NCBI GenBank assembly: GCA_013177825.1
Contig: JABLXX010000001.1
Coordinates: forward strand, 844,936-908,935
Reading direction: 5' to 3'
From: Syntrophaceae bacterium
Lineage (GTDB): Bacteria > Desulfobacterota > Syntrophia > Syntrophales > PHBD01
Length of the DNA stretch: 64,000 nt
Part shown: in pieces, positions 41,893-49,963 of the stretch
How the letters are laid out: each line of letters begins with the position of its first letter
Position numbering within the stretch: the first letter of the stretch is position 1
Position numbers and translations under genes: made by a program
Notes under the pieces: model-generated
The model's database searches: none
What the model saw: only the letters and a program-made list of their open reading frames with translations
Told to the model about the DNA's origin: nothing

Positions 41893-44316
41893 ATGTCATA
41901 TCAGATCAAAAAAGCCGCTGTTCTGGGAGCCGGGGTCATGGGGGCCACCATCGCCGCCCACCTGACCAATGCGGGGATCGAGTGCTGTCTGCTCGACATC
42001 GTCCCCTTCGAGCTCACTGAAGCCGATAAAAAAGCCGGTTTGACCGAGAAGAGTCCCGCCTGGCGGAACCGCTTTGCCGCCAGCGGGCTGGCCGGCGTCA
42101 CGAAATCCAAGCCGGCGAGTTTCTATTCCAGGAAAAACGCCGCCATGGTCAAGGTCGGCAACTTCGAGGACAACCTGAAGTGGCTGGCCGATGTCGACTG
42201 GGTCATCGAAGTCGTCATCGAAAACCTGAAGATCAAGCAGGACCTGTTCGCAAAGGTCGAGAAGATCGTGAAGCCCGGCTGCATCGTCACAACCAACACC
42301 TCGGGTCTTCCCATCAAGGACATCACCGCCAACTTCAGCAAAAAGCTGAAAGAGCACTTCCTGGGAACCCACTTCTTCAATCCCCCCCGGTACATGAAGC
42401 TCCTGGAGGTTATCCCCGGCAAGGAGACGAAGAAGGAAGTTGTCGAGTTCATGATCAAATTCTGCGAGGAAGTGCTCGGGAAGGGCGTTGTAGTCTGCAA
42501 GGACGTCCCGAACTTCATCGGCAACCGCATCGGTGTCTTCGACATCTCCAACGCCATCGCGCTGATGGTCCAGAAGGGCCTGAAGATCGAGGAAGTGGAC
42601 GCCGTCATCGGCAAGGCCGTGGGTCGCCCCGGCACAGCCGTCTTCGGAACCCTGGACCTGGTCGGTCTCGACACGGGCTACCACGTCATGAAGAACCTCT
42701 ATGCCGCCGTGCCCGACGATGAGTCCCGCGAGCTCTTCATCCCCGCGGGCTTCATGGACAAGATGATGGAGAAGAAGTGGCTCGGCAACAAGACCAAGCA
42801 GGGCTTCTACAAAAAGACCAAGGACGCCAAGGGCAAGAAAGCCAAGCTGGTGCTGGACTACAGCACCCTCGATTACGTGGCGCCCACGAAACCGAAATTT
42901 GAGTCCGTCAGTGCGGCCAAGAAGGCCTCCGATCTCGGCATTGCCGAATCGATGAAGATCGTCTTCAACGGGAAAGACAAGGCTGCAGACCTGATCCGGG
43001 AATACCTCTGCAACAACTTCATTTACGCCGTGAACCGGATTCCCGAGATCGCCGACCGCGTCGTGGAGATCGACAACGCCATGAAGTGGGGCTACAACCA
43101 CGCCCTCGGACCCTTCGAGACGTGGGATGCCGTAGGCGTCCGCAATGCCGTGGACGTCATGAAGAAACTCGGCAAGAAGGTGCCCAAGAAAATCGAAGAC
43201 ATGCTCAAGGCGGGCTGCGAGTCCTTCTACGACAAGAAGGCCGACGGCCTGTACTACTATGATTTTGCCAAGAAGGGCTACGTCAAGCTGGAGGACAACC
43301 CGAGGGTCATTCTCCTGCCCGCCCTGAAGGAGCAGAACAAGGTCGTCGCGGAGAACGCCTCCGCCAGCCTCATCGACATCGGCGACGGCGTGGCGTGCCT
43401 CGAGCTCCACACGAAGATGAACGCCGTGGACGACGGCGTGATCGAGATGATCAACAAGAGCTGCGACATCGTCGAGAAGGACTTCCTCGGCATGGTCGTC
43501 GGCAACCACGATCCCCGGGCCTTCTCGGCCGGCGCGAACATCTTCAAGGTCCTCCTGGCCATCCAGCAGGGCGACTGGGATGTCCTGGAAGCGCTGGTTG
43601 CGAATTTCCAGAACGCCAACATGAGGATGAAGTACCTCTCCAAGCCTGTTGTGACCGCCCCGGCCGGACTGGCCCTGGGCGGCGGCTGCGAGATTGCCAT
43701 GCACGGCGCCCGCTGTCAGCCCTGCGGTGAGACCTACATGGGCCTCGTCGAAGTCGGCGTGGGCGTAATCCCCGCGGGCGGCGGATGCAAGGAAATCCTG
43801 GTCCGCGTTACCGAAGGTTTGCCCGACGGCGTCGTCGAAGCGGGCCTGAACCTGCAGTTCCACATGGCCAAGGCCTTCGAGAACATCGGGACGGCCAAGG
43901 TCGCCACCAGCGCCATGGAGGCCATGGAGCTGGGGTACATCCGCAAGACCGAGAACATCAGCCTCAACCGTGATCAGCAGATCTGGGATGCCAAGCAGGT
44001 CGTTCTCGGCCTGTCCAAGTTCTACAAGCCGCCGCGGCCTGCACTCATCCCCGTGATGGGCGAGAACTTCCGCGGAATGGCCAACGGCGTCCTGTACAAC
44101 ATGCGCCACGGCAACTACGCCTCGGACTACGACGTCCACGTCGGCCGGAAGGTGGCCTACATCCTCTCCGGCGGCGACTGCAACGAAGGGACCTACGTGA
44201 CGGAGCAGGACATCCTGGATCTCGAAAAGGAAGCCTTCCTCTCCCTCTGCGGCGAGAAAAGGACCCAGGACCGGATCATGCACATGCTCTCCACGGGCAA
44301 GCCGCTCCGGAATTAG
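41893..44316 (+). CDS. 3-hydroxyacyl-CoA dehydrogenase/enoyl-CoA hydratase fusion
   Basis: 807 residues with the dehydrogenase first. The NAD site is AAVLGAGVMGATIAAHLTNA, the catalytic His and Glu are in 'GTHFFNPPRYMKLLEVIPG', and 'KDVPNFIGNRIG' is typical. A second HCDH C-domain spans about 340-450. The crotonase part (about 480-700) has 'FSAGANIF', 'TAPAGLALGGGCEIAMHGAR' and 'MGLVEVGVGVIPAGGGCKE' with the two glutamates. This dehydrogenase-then-hydratase order is opposite to E. coli FadB and matches the type found in many anaerobes and archaea. Both hydration and NAD-dependent oxidation steps are covered. Confidence 0.92.
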   Translation: MSYQIKKAAVLGAGVMGATIAAHLTNAGIECCLLDIVPFELTEADKKAGLTEKSPAWRNRFAASGLAGVTKSKPASFYSRKNAAMVKVGNFEDNLKWLADVDWVIEVVIENLKIKQDLFAKVEKIVKPGCIVTTNTSGLPIKDITANFSKKLKEHFLGTHFFNPPRYMKLLEVIPGKETKKEVVEFMIKFCEEVLGKGVVVCKDVPNFIGNRIGVFDISNAIALMVQKGLKIEEVDAVIGKAVGRPGTAVFGTLDLVGLDTGYHVMKNLYAAVPDDESRELFIPAGFMDKMMEKKWLGNKTKQGFYKKTKDAKGKKAKLVLDYSTLDYVAPTKPKFESVSAAKKASDLGIAESMKIVFNGKDKAADLIREYLCNNFIYAVNRIPEIADRVVEIDNAMKWGYNHALGPFETWDAVGVRNAVDVMKKLGKKVPKKIEDMLKAGCESFYDKKADGLYYYDFAKKGYVKLEDNPRVILLPALKEQNKVVAENASASLIDIGDGVACLELHTKMNAVDDGVIEMINKSCDIVEKDFLGMVVGNHDPRAFSAGANIFKVLLAIQQGDWDVLEALVANFQNANMRMKYLSKPVVTAPAGLALGGGCEIAMHGARCQPCGETYMGLVEVGVGVIPAGGGCKEILVRVTEGLPDGVVEAGLNLQFHMAKAFENIGTAKVATSAMEAMELGYIRKTENISLNRDQQIWDAKQVVLGLSKFYKPPRPALIPVMGENFRGMANGVLYNMRHGNYASDYDVHVGRKVAYILSGGDCNEGTYVTEQDILDLEKEAFLSLCGEKRTQDRIMHMLSTGKPLRN

Positions 44317-44373
44317 AAGCAATTTCAACAAAGACGCGGGCGTACTCGCCCGTGCATCCTAAGGAGGAATATC

Positions 44374-45570
44374 ATGACTGATGCTGTGATTGTTGAAGCG
44401 GTCAGAAGTCCTGGTGGACGTTATAAGAGGGGCGGCCTTGCCGCAACGAGAGGGGATGAAATTGGTTTCCAGGTAATCCGGGGCCTCATGGCCCGGGTCC
44501 CCGCAGTGAAGCCGGAAGACGTGGACGACCTGATCGTCGGCTGCGCCTTTCCGGAGGCCGAGCAGGGCATGAACTACGGCCGGGTGCTCGCCATCGGTGC
44601 CGGACTGCCGATCAGCGTGTCCGGCATGACGATCAACCGCTTCTGCTCCTCGGGCGTGCAGTCCATCGCCGACGCCACGGCGAAGATCCGGGCCGGCTGG
44701 TCCGATATCATCATCGCCGGCGGCTGTGAGACCATGTCCCACATCCCCATGGGCGGCAGCATTTTCCGCCCGAACCCCGACTGGAACTTCGATGGCGGCC
44801 AGCCCAACGTGTATGTTTCCATGGGCATCACCGCGGAGAACGTGGCGGTCAGCTACAATGTCTCCCGGGAAGACATGGACAAGATGGGCGTGGAGAGCAA
44901 CCGCCGGGCTTACGAGGCCATCAAGGCCGGGAAGTTCAAGGAAGAGATCATTCCCATCGAGGCCTTCAAGTACAAGAGGGACAAGAACGGGAAGCGGATC
45001 CGCGACAAGGTCGTCTTCGACACGGACGACGGCGTGAGGTGGCCCGTGAAGCTGGAGGATATGGCCAAGCTGAAGTCGCCCTTCAAGGCAGGCGGTGTCA
45101 TCACGGCGGCCAATGCCTCCCAGATGACCGACGGCGCGGCGTTCTCCCTGCTCATGTCGGCCGAGAAGGCCAAGGAACTGGGGCTGAAGCCCCTGGCCAA
45201 GCTGAGTTACTTTGCCGTCGCGGGCTGCAAGGCCGAGGAGATGGGCATGGGCCCGGCCTACGCGATTCCCAAGGTCCTGAAGATGGCCGGTTTGACCACG
45301 AAGGACATCGATGTCTTCGAGGTCAACGAGGCCTTCGCCTCGCAGGCCATCGCCTGCTGCCGTCTCCTCGGGATCGAAGACCGCTACTGGGCCGGTGACA
45401 TCAACCCGAACGGCGGCGCCATCGCCTTGGGGCACCCCCTGGGAGCGACGGGCGGCAAGCTGACGGCCCAGCTGCTCCACGAGATGAAGCGCCGGAAGGC
45501 GAAGAAGGGCATCGTCTCCATGTGTATCGGCGGCGGCATGGGTGCGGCTGCGATCTACGAGATGCTGTAA
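44374..45570 (+). CDS. Acetyl-CoA acyltransferase (thiolase)
   Basis: 398 residues, standard thiolase length. The acyl-enzyme Cys is in MTINRFCSSGVQSIADAT, the His in 'NGGAIALGHPLGATGGKL' and the second Cys in 'IVSMCIGGGMGAAAIYEML'. It performs the final thiolytic cleavage of beta-oxidation, or condensation in reverse. A TAAGGAGG site precedes it. It ends the operon, which is followed by two strong hairpins. Confidence 0.95.
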   Translation: MTDAVIVEAVRSPGGRYKRGGLAATRGDEIGFQVIRGLMARVPAVKPEDVDDLIVGCAFPEAEQGMNYGRVLAIGAGLPISVSGMTINRFCSSGVQSIADATAKIRAGWSDIIIAGGCETMSHIPMGGSIFRPNPDWNFDGGQPNVYVSMGITAENVAVSYNVSREDMDKMGVESNRRAYEAIKAGKFKEEIIPIEAFKYKRDKNGKRIRDKVVFDTDDGVRWPVKLEDMAKLKSPFKAGGVITAANASQMTDGAAFSLLMSAEKAKELGLKPLAKLSYFAVAGCKAEEMGMGPAYAIPKVLKMAGLTTKDIDVFEVNEAFASQAIACCRLLGIEDRYWAGDINPNGGAIALGHPLGATGGKLTAQLLHEMKRRKAKKGIVSMCIGGGMGAAAIYEML

Positions 45571-45596
45571 CCGTCACCCATCGTGTTTCCAACGGA

Positions 45597-45622
45597 GCGT
45601 CCCCTTCGCGTGAAGGGGACGC
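45597..45622 (+). repeat. 11-bp perfect hairpin after the thiolase gene
   Basis: GCGTCCCCTTC and GAAGGGGACGC pair around the loop GCGT. No T-run. It precedes a stronger terminator. Confidence 0.6.
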
Positions 45623-45640
45623 GACCGGTGGCCTTATAAG

Positions 45641-45675
45641 AAAAGCCGCGGCCCCGTGCCGCGGCTTTTCTGTTT
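45641..45675 (+). terminator. Rho-independent terminator of the beta-oxidation operon
   Basis: AAAAGCCGCGG and CCGCGGCTTTT form an 11-bp stem followed by CTGTTTTG. Confidence 0.88.
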
Positions 45676-45763
45676 TGTCCCGGCGGCCCCTGTGTTATAT
45701 CGCTGTTGTCGTCAGGGGCTGCGGGCCGGCGGCAATTCACGGACGTCCGGGAGGAATCGAATC

Positions 45764-46585
45764 ATGAGAATCGGGTTTGTTCAGACCAAGCCGGTTTTCG
45801 GCCACGTCGAGGGGAACGTCGAGCGGGCCGTGAAGATGATCCGCCGCTGCGACGCGGACCTGATCGTCCTTCCCGAGCTGTTCAACACGGGATACCTCTT
45901 CACCTCCAAGGAGGAGGTCCGGGATCTGTCCGAGACGGTTCCGAAGGGAAGGACAACGGAGGCCCTGCGGGCGGTCGCCGCGGAGCGGAACGTCCACATC
46001 GTGGCGGGGCTGATCGAGCGATACCGGAGGAAATGCTACAACGCGGCCGTCCTGGTGTCTCCCGGCGGCTCCGTGGAGACCTACCGGAAGATCCACCTCT
46101 TCCACGAGGAGAAGCTCTGGTTCGACCCGGGCGACCGGCCCTTCGCGGTTTACGACATCGGTTCCTGCCGGGTCGGGATCATGATCTGCTTCGACTGGTT
46201 CTTTCCCGAGTCCATGCGCATCCTGGCCCTGAAAGGGGCCGACGTGGTGGCCCACTGCGCCAACCTCGTCATGCCCTTCTGCCAGGACGCCATGATCACA
46301 CGCTGCCTGGAAAACCGGCTCTACGCCGTGACGGCGAACCGCGTCGGATCGGAGAAGCGGGGCGGGAAGTTCTGCCTCTACACGGGCCGCAGCCAGATCA
46401 CGGGTCCCCAGGCCAATCTCCTCTATCGGGCCGGAGCCGGCGAGGAAGAGATCGGGACCGCTTCGATCGACGTGTCCGCCGTCCGGGACAAGCGCCTGAA
46501 CGCCCACAACGTGCTCCTGGACGACCGGCGCATAGAGTTCTACAGCGACTTGACGGTCCCGGGCGTCCGCGTCGGAGACGCCTGA
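45764..46585 (+). CDS. Nitrilase-superfamily carbon-nitrogen hydrolase
   Basis: 273 residues from ATG 45764, behind GGGAGGAATCGAATC. The Glu-Lys-Cys triad is visible: Glu in LIVLPELFNTGY, Lys in 'VETYRKIHLFHEEKLWF' and Cys in 'GIMICFDWFFPES'. It would hydrolyse an amide or carbamoyl compound in the cytoplasm; candidates include omega-amidase and N-carbamoylputrescine-type enzymes. The frame extends upstream through a terminator, so the later start is preferred. Its last 46 bp overlap the convergent acyl-CoA synthetase gene. Confidence 0.87.
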   Translation: MRIGFVQTKPVFGHVEGNVERAVKMIRRCDADLIVLPELFNTGYLFTSKEEVRDLSETVPKGRTTEALRAVAAERNVHIVAGLIERYRRKCYNAAVLVSPGGSVETYRKIHLFHEEKLWFDPGDRPFAVYDIGSCRVGIMICFDWFFPESMRILALKGADVVAHCANLVMPFCQDAMITRCLENRLYAVTANRVGSEKRGGKFCLYTGRSQITGPQANLLYRAGAGEEEIGTASIDVSAVRDKRLNAHNVLLDDRRIEFYSDLTVPGVRVGDA

Positions 46586-48624
46586 ATCTTCACGTCCACG
46601 GCGCAGCATCCCCGGCCCTCCCCGTAAACCAGGACCGGGTTCATGTCGAGGTTCCGGATCTCCGGGTGATCCGCCAGGAGGCTGGAGACCGCGGCGATCA
46701 GCTTCCGCAGGGCATCCAGGTCCGCCGGCGGCTCCCCCCGGAATCCCTTCAGCAGCGCCGCTCCCCGGGTTTCCCCGATCAGGACCCCCGCCTCCTCTTC
46801 CGTGAGCGGCGCCACCCGCAGGGCCACATCCCGCAGGACCTCCGTCAGGATCCCGCCGAGGCCGAAGAGGACCAGCGGGCCGAATTCCCGGTCCTGCCTG
46901 CCCCCCACGATGACCTCCCGGCCCGGAGGTGCCATTTTCTGGACCAGCCAGGGGCCGGACATCCGTTCCACGGCCTCTTCCAGGGCCTGTTCATCCTCCA
47001 GGTTCAGCCGCACCCCGCCGGTCTCGGTCTTGTGGAGCACCGCCGGGTCGGCCGTTTTCAGGGCGACGGGGAACCCCATGCTCCGCGCCGCCTCCACGAT
47101 CTCCCGGCGGTTCCCGGTGACGGCGAACGGCGGGTGGGGGATTCCGCAGGAAGCCAGGAGAGGGAAGGCCTCCTCCGGGGGCAGGAAGCGATCCGGGCCT
47201 TCCGCCGGGGAGGAGGGAACACTGAAAAAAACGGTTTCCCGGGGCTGGCGATCGATCTCCTGCCGGCGCAGGTGATCGCGGCGGGAGACTGCCAGGGCCG
47301 AGAGGGCCTGCCGGGCGTCCGAGAAGAGCGGGAGGCTGCAGGTCTGCTTCAGGGTAAAATGAAATTTCCGGCTGGCAATGACGTAGATGACCACGGGCTT
47401 GTTGTAGCGCTCCTGCAGCTCCAGGGCGGAGCGGATGAGCGCCTGCGTCTCGGGGATGTGCGCGCTGTGCAGGTAGGTCAGGCCGAAGACCACGCCGTCC
47501 ACGCCGGGCTCCTGGAGCGCCTTTTCGAGCACCTGGGTGTAGAAGCGGGTATCGAAGACGTCTCCCAGGTCCAGGGGGTTCGTCATCCGGATGACCCCCG
47601 CCCGGGTTTCCCGGCGGATCGCGTCGTACACCGCATCGGAGTATTGCGCCAGGCGGAATCCGGCGCGGTGGACCGCGTCGGCCAGGACCACGCCCTGGCC
47701 GCCGGAGCGGCAGAGGACGCCAATGCGGTCGCCCGCCATGGGAGGCAGGAGAAAGGCCTTGAAGACCTCCATCATCTCGCCCAGGGTCTCCACCCGATGC
47801 ATCCCCGCCTGCCGGAAGGCGGCCTCGGCGACCTCGTCGTCCCCCGCCAGCGCGGTCGTGTGGAATTTGGCGATCTCGCGGCTGGCCGGCGTCCGGTTGG
47901 CCTTGAGGACGACGATGGGCTTCCGGGCGGTCCGGGCGATCTCCAGGAGGCGGCGGCCGTCGGAGACATGCTCCAGGTAGAGGCCGATCATGCGGGTCTC
48001 CGGGTCGTCCAGGAAGAAGGAGAGGTAATCGCACTCGTTCAGGTCCAGCTTGTTGCCGATGCTGAGAACCTTGTTCATGCCGATGTTCTCCAGCGTCAGC
48101 AGGCGCATGCTGTCCATCACGACACCGCCGCTCTGGGCGACGATGGAGGCCGGTCCCTTCATGACGGCCTCCGGTTCGACCGGGAAAAAGGGCAGGATAA
48201 GACCGTTGTCCAGGTTGACCGTGCCGATGCAGTTGGGGCCCATCAGGCGCATCCCGTAGCGGCGGAGGACCTCCCGGATCCGGTCTTCCAGGCCGCTCTT
48301 CTCCTCGTCGTATTCGCTGAAGCCGGCGGCCTGGACGACGGCGAAAGACACGCCCTTCCGTCCGCAGTCCTCCAGGACCTTGAGAACCGATCGTGCCGGG
48401 ATCAGGAGCACCGCCAGGTCGGGGGAGCCGTCGATCTCCTCGATGCTCCCGTGGATCGGCCGGCCGAGGTACGATCCTCCTTCCTTGCCGACCAGGTCCA
48501 TCCGCCCCGGGAATCGGAAGGTCTCGAGGTTCAGCGCCGTGAACTTGGCCAGGTTGCTGGGTGAGTCGGAGACTCCGTAGATGAGGACTCGCTCCGGGTA
48601 AAACAGCCGCGACAGTGGGTGCAT
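46540..48624 (-). CDS. ADP-forming acyl-CoA (acetyl-CoA) synthetase, fused alpha-beta
   Basis: 694 residues. The order is CoA-binding domain (from 'LFYPERVLIYGVSDSPSN'), succinyl-CoA-ligase-like domain with 'MRLMGPNCIGTVN' and 'ASIVAQSGGVVMDSM', a second ligase domain with 'GVLCRSGGQGVVLAD', and a C-terminal ATP-grasp domain ('GFPVALKTADPAVLHKTETG', 'PPGREVIVGGRQDREFGPLV'). The likely phosphohistidine is in KFHTTALAGDDE. The enzyme interconverts acyl-CoA, ADP and Pi with acid, CoA and ATP, giving ATP from acyl-CoA oxidation in fermenters and syntrophs. The 3' end overlaps the convergent nitrilase-type gene. Confidence 0.9.
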   Translation of the reverse strand: MHPLSRLFYPERVLIYGVSDSPSNLAKFTALNLETFRFPGRMDLVGKEGGSYLGRPIHGSIEEIDGSPDLAVLLIPARSVLKVLEDCGRKGVSFAVVQAAGFSEYDEEKSGLEDRIREVLRRYGMRLMGPNCIGTVNLDNGLILPFFPVEPEAVMKGPASIVAQSGGVVMDSMRLLTLENIGMNKVLSIGNKLDLNECDYLSFFLDDPETRMIGLYLEHVSDGRRLLEIARTARKPIVVLKANRTPASREIAKFHTTALAGDDEVAEAAFRQAGMHRVETLGEMMEVFKAFLLPPMAGDRIGVLCRSGGQGVVLADAVHRAGFRLAQYSDAVYDAIRRETRAGVIRMTNPLDLGDVFDTRFYTQVLEKALQEPGVDGVVFGLTYLHSAHIPETQALIRSALELQERYNKPVVIYVIASRKFHFTLKQTCSLPLFSDARQALSALAVSRRDHLRRQEIDRQPRETVFFSVPSSPAEGPDRFLPPEEAFPLLASCGIPHPPFAVTGNRREIVEAARSMGFPVALKTADPAVLHKTETGGVRLNLEDEQALEEAVERMSGPWLVQKMAPPGREVIVGGRQDREFGPLVLFGLGGILTEVLRDVALRVAPLTEEEAGVLIGETRGAALLKGFRGEPPADLDALRKLIAAVSSLLADHPEIRNLDMNPVLVYGEGRGCCAVDVKIQASPTRTPGTVKSL

Positions 48625-48645
48625 CGTCTCCTCCGTTTTTTTTCC

Positions 48646-48674
48646 TTGAAAAAAGAACCTCCTTGGATTACATA
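48646..48674 (+). promoter_or_regulatory. Predicted promoter of tRNA-Val
   Basis: TTGAAA and TACATA are separated by 17 bp and end 12 bp before the tRNA. Confidence 0.45.
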
Positions 48675-48686
48675 CAACGCCCTCAC

Positions 48687-48761
48687 GGGCGGTTAACTCA
48701 GTGGGAGAGTGCTACCTTCACACGGTAGAAGTCACTGGTTCAAATCCAGTACCGCCTACCA
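48687..48761 (+). tRNA. tRNA-Val (anticodon CAC)
   Basis: A complete cloverleaf can be folded by hand: acceptor GGGCGGT/ACCGCCT (G-U at the end pair), D stem ACTC/GAGT, anticodon stem CTACC/GGTAG with loop TTCACAC, and T stem ACTGG/CCAGT around TTCAAAT. CCA is encoded. The anticodon CAC (48719-48721) reads GUG. The 3' half is duplicated at 49879, which marks this gene as the integration site of a small element. Confidence 0.95.
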
Positions 48762-48804
48762 TAAAAATCAAGGGGTTACGGGTCATGCCGGAACCCCTTT
48801 TTTC
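48722..48804 (+). repeat. attL-like direct repeat: tRNA 3' half plus terminator
   Basis: About 80 bp from ACGGT in the anticodon arm through the CCA end and the following AAGGGGTT...AACCCC terminator hairpin recurs at 49879-49961 with roughly seven differences. The two copies bracket 48805-49878. Confidence 0.85.
48771..48804 (+). terminator. Terminator of tRNA-Val
   Basis: AAGGGGTT pairs with AACCCCTT across a partly paired GC loop and ends in TTTTTT. Confidence 0.75.
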
Positions 48805-49124
48805 TTATCTGCTACCATTCGCCATCAATGGGCCATGGAACTGGATCCGGGCGATCGTCACGCCTCTCAACGCCTTGTGGATGTGTAGCCGAACCATGGT
48901 GCTATCGTTCATCTGTCCCCAGCCCCGTCTGCAACATCCGGATAACCGCCGTTCGGAAAGCGTGCCGGCTTCCCAAGCCGAATCGCCTGGACCAGGGCGG
49001 GTGAACCGTAGATGGTCCTGACGCTCTTCTTTGTCTTCGGCGAGAAGGAGCGTCCGTGATTGAAAGTTCGTCTTATGTGAATCTGTTTTCGTTCAAAGTC
49101 AACATCAGACCATCGGTAATGCAC
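48805..49124 (-). pseudogene. Tyrosine recombinase (phage integrase) remnant, frameshifted
   Basis: Read on the minus strand, 49124 to 48909 encodes 'YRWSDVDFERKQIHIRRTF' and 'SFSPKTKKSVRTIYGSPALV', matching the box around 'LRWSDVDF...PKTKSSVRTI' in phage integrases. About 48950-48925 the frame shifts: the other frame continues 'GQMNDSTMVRLHIHKALRG' and 'IARIQFHG', the region just before the HxLRH motif, then stops at 48805. The HxLRH box and catalytic Tyr are missing, and the 5' part is lost too. It reads towards the tRNA attachment site, the usual position of an integrase gene. Confidence 0.8.
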
Positions 49125-49183
49125 ACCTTTTGTACCCGCCGCATATCAACACCGTGTTCGGCAACGATTGGTTAAAATATGTC

Positions 49184-49212
49184 TTGACAGACAGGAGAAG
49201 TATATTTATAGA
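49184..49212 (+). promoter_or_regulatory. Strong sigma-70 promoter of the CxxC-repeat gene
   Basis: TTGACA (49184-49189) and TATAGA (49207-49212) are exactly 17 bp apart, in AT-rich DNA, 44 bp upstream of the start codon. It is the best sigma-70 match I see in the window. Confidence 0.75.
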
Positions 49213-49256
49213 AGCCCGAATTCATTAAAAATTTAGACAGTTTAAGGAGGGGTGGT

Positions 49257-49787
49257 ATGAAGAGATTCGCTGTTTCCGTATTTTTGATCATGTCGCTGTG
49301 TTTTTTGGTGTCATCGGCCTTTGGCGGCAGCGCTACAAGCCCGGGCGTCACGAGCCCCGGCGTTACCAGCCCCGGCGTTACCAGTCCCGGCGTTACCAGC
49401 CCCGGCGTTACCAGCCCGTCTAACAAGACGAACTGCAATACAGCGGCCGGCTTCCGTTTTACGAAATATAACGGAAAAGAAACATGTGTCCGTTGTGATG
49501 AGAAGTCCGGCTTCCGTTATACGACGTACAATGGCAAGGACTCCTGTGTGCGTTGTGATGAGAGGTCCGGCTTCCGTTATACGAAGTTCAACGGCAAGGA
49601 CTCCTGTGTGCGCTGTGATGAGAAGTCCGGCTTCCGTTATACGACGTACAATGGCAAGGACTCCTGTGTGCGTTGTGATGAGAGGTCCGGCTTCCGTTAT
49701 ACGAAGTTCAACGGCAAGGACTCCTGTGTGCGTTGTGATGAGAAGTCCGGTTTCCGTTATGATGGCAATAAAAGCTGTGTAAAATAA
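49257..49787 (+). CDS. Secreted tandem-repeat protein (TSPGV and 20-residue CxxC repeats)
   Basis: 176 residues; TAAGGAGGGG precedes the ATG. A signal peptide (about residues 1-23, ending SSAFG) precedes five perfect TSPGV pentapeptides (27-51), then from residue 65 five 20-residue repeats and a partial sixth. The repeat consensus is GFRYTxxNGKDSCVRCDE(K/R)S, each with one CxxC. Repeats alternate between a TTY/RS form and a TKF/KS form. The pairs of CxxC could bind metal or form disulfides. I do not recognise the family. It is the only intact gene inside the tRNA-bracketed element, with a strong promoter, and its AT content is higher than that of its neighbours. Confidence 0.8.
   Translation: MKRFAVSVFLIMSLCFLVSSAFGGSATSPGVTSPGVTSPGVTSPGVTSPGVTSPSNKTNCNTAAGFRFTKYNGKETCVRCDEKSGFRYTTYNGKDSCVRCDERSGFRYTKFNGKDSCVRCDEKSGFRYTTYNGKDSCVRCDERSGFRYTKFNGKDSCVRCDEKSGFRYDGNKSCVK
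49335..49409 (+). repeat. Five 15-bp tandem repeats encoding TSPGV
   Basis: Near-identical 15-bp units (ACCAGCCCCGGCGTT type) with third-position changes only in the first two. A typical site for slippage. Confidence 0.85.
49449..49787 (+). repeat. Five 60-bp tandem repeats plus a partial sixth
   Basis: Units start at 49449, 49509, 49569, 49629, 49689 and 49749 (partial). Units 2 and 4, and units 3 and 5, are almost identical, so the higher-order unit is 120 bp. The first unit is the most diverged. Confidence 0.92.
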
Positions 49788-49878
49788 ACAGGGAGACGGG
49801 ACGTTTATCCCGGTTCTCCAATGTATTTCCTTTTGTTTCTTGAGGGGTTATACCCTTAACGAATTCGAGAAGAGTTAT

Positions 49879-49961
49879 ACGGTCTAAGTCACTGGTTCAA
49901 ATCCAGTACTGCCTACCATGAAAATCAAGGGGTTACGGGTTATGCCGGACCCCTTCTTTTT
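49879..49961 (+). repeat. attR-like copy of the tRNA-Val 3' half and terminator
   Basis: It repeats 48722-48804 with changes such as CCGCC to CTGCC in the acceptor strand. The hairpin GGGGTTACGGG...CCGGACCCC with CTTTTT is kept and could also end transcripts of the minus-strand regulator gene. The 5' half of the tRNA is absent, so this is not a functional tRNA. Confidence 0.85.
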
Positions 49962-49963
49962 CG

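Noticed and set aside
41896-44331. An 811-codon minus-strand open frame
   Set aside because: It is exactly antisense to the HCDH/ECH fusion gene and shows no recognisable motif or ribosome site.
45706-48564. A 952-codon plus-strand open frame
   Set aside because: It lies across the nitrilase-type gene and antisense to the acyl-CoA synthetase, both of which have intact motifs. Long shadow frames are expected at this GC content.
49449-49787. A CRISPR-like array
   Set aside because: The 60-bp units are contiguous with no spacers and keep one reading frame. They encode a protein repeat.
49449-49787. A multiheme cytochrome, because of the repeated CxxC
   Set aside because: None of the CVRC motifs is followed by His; each is followed by Asp.
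49879-49918. A second tRNA gene
   Set aside because: Only the T arm, acceptor strand and CCA end are present. The 5' half is missing.
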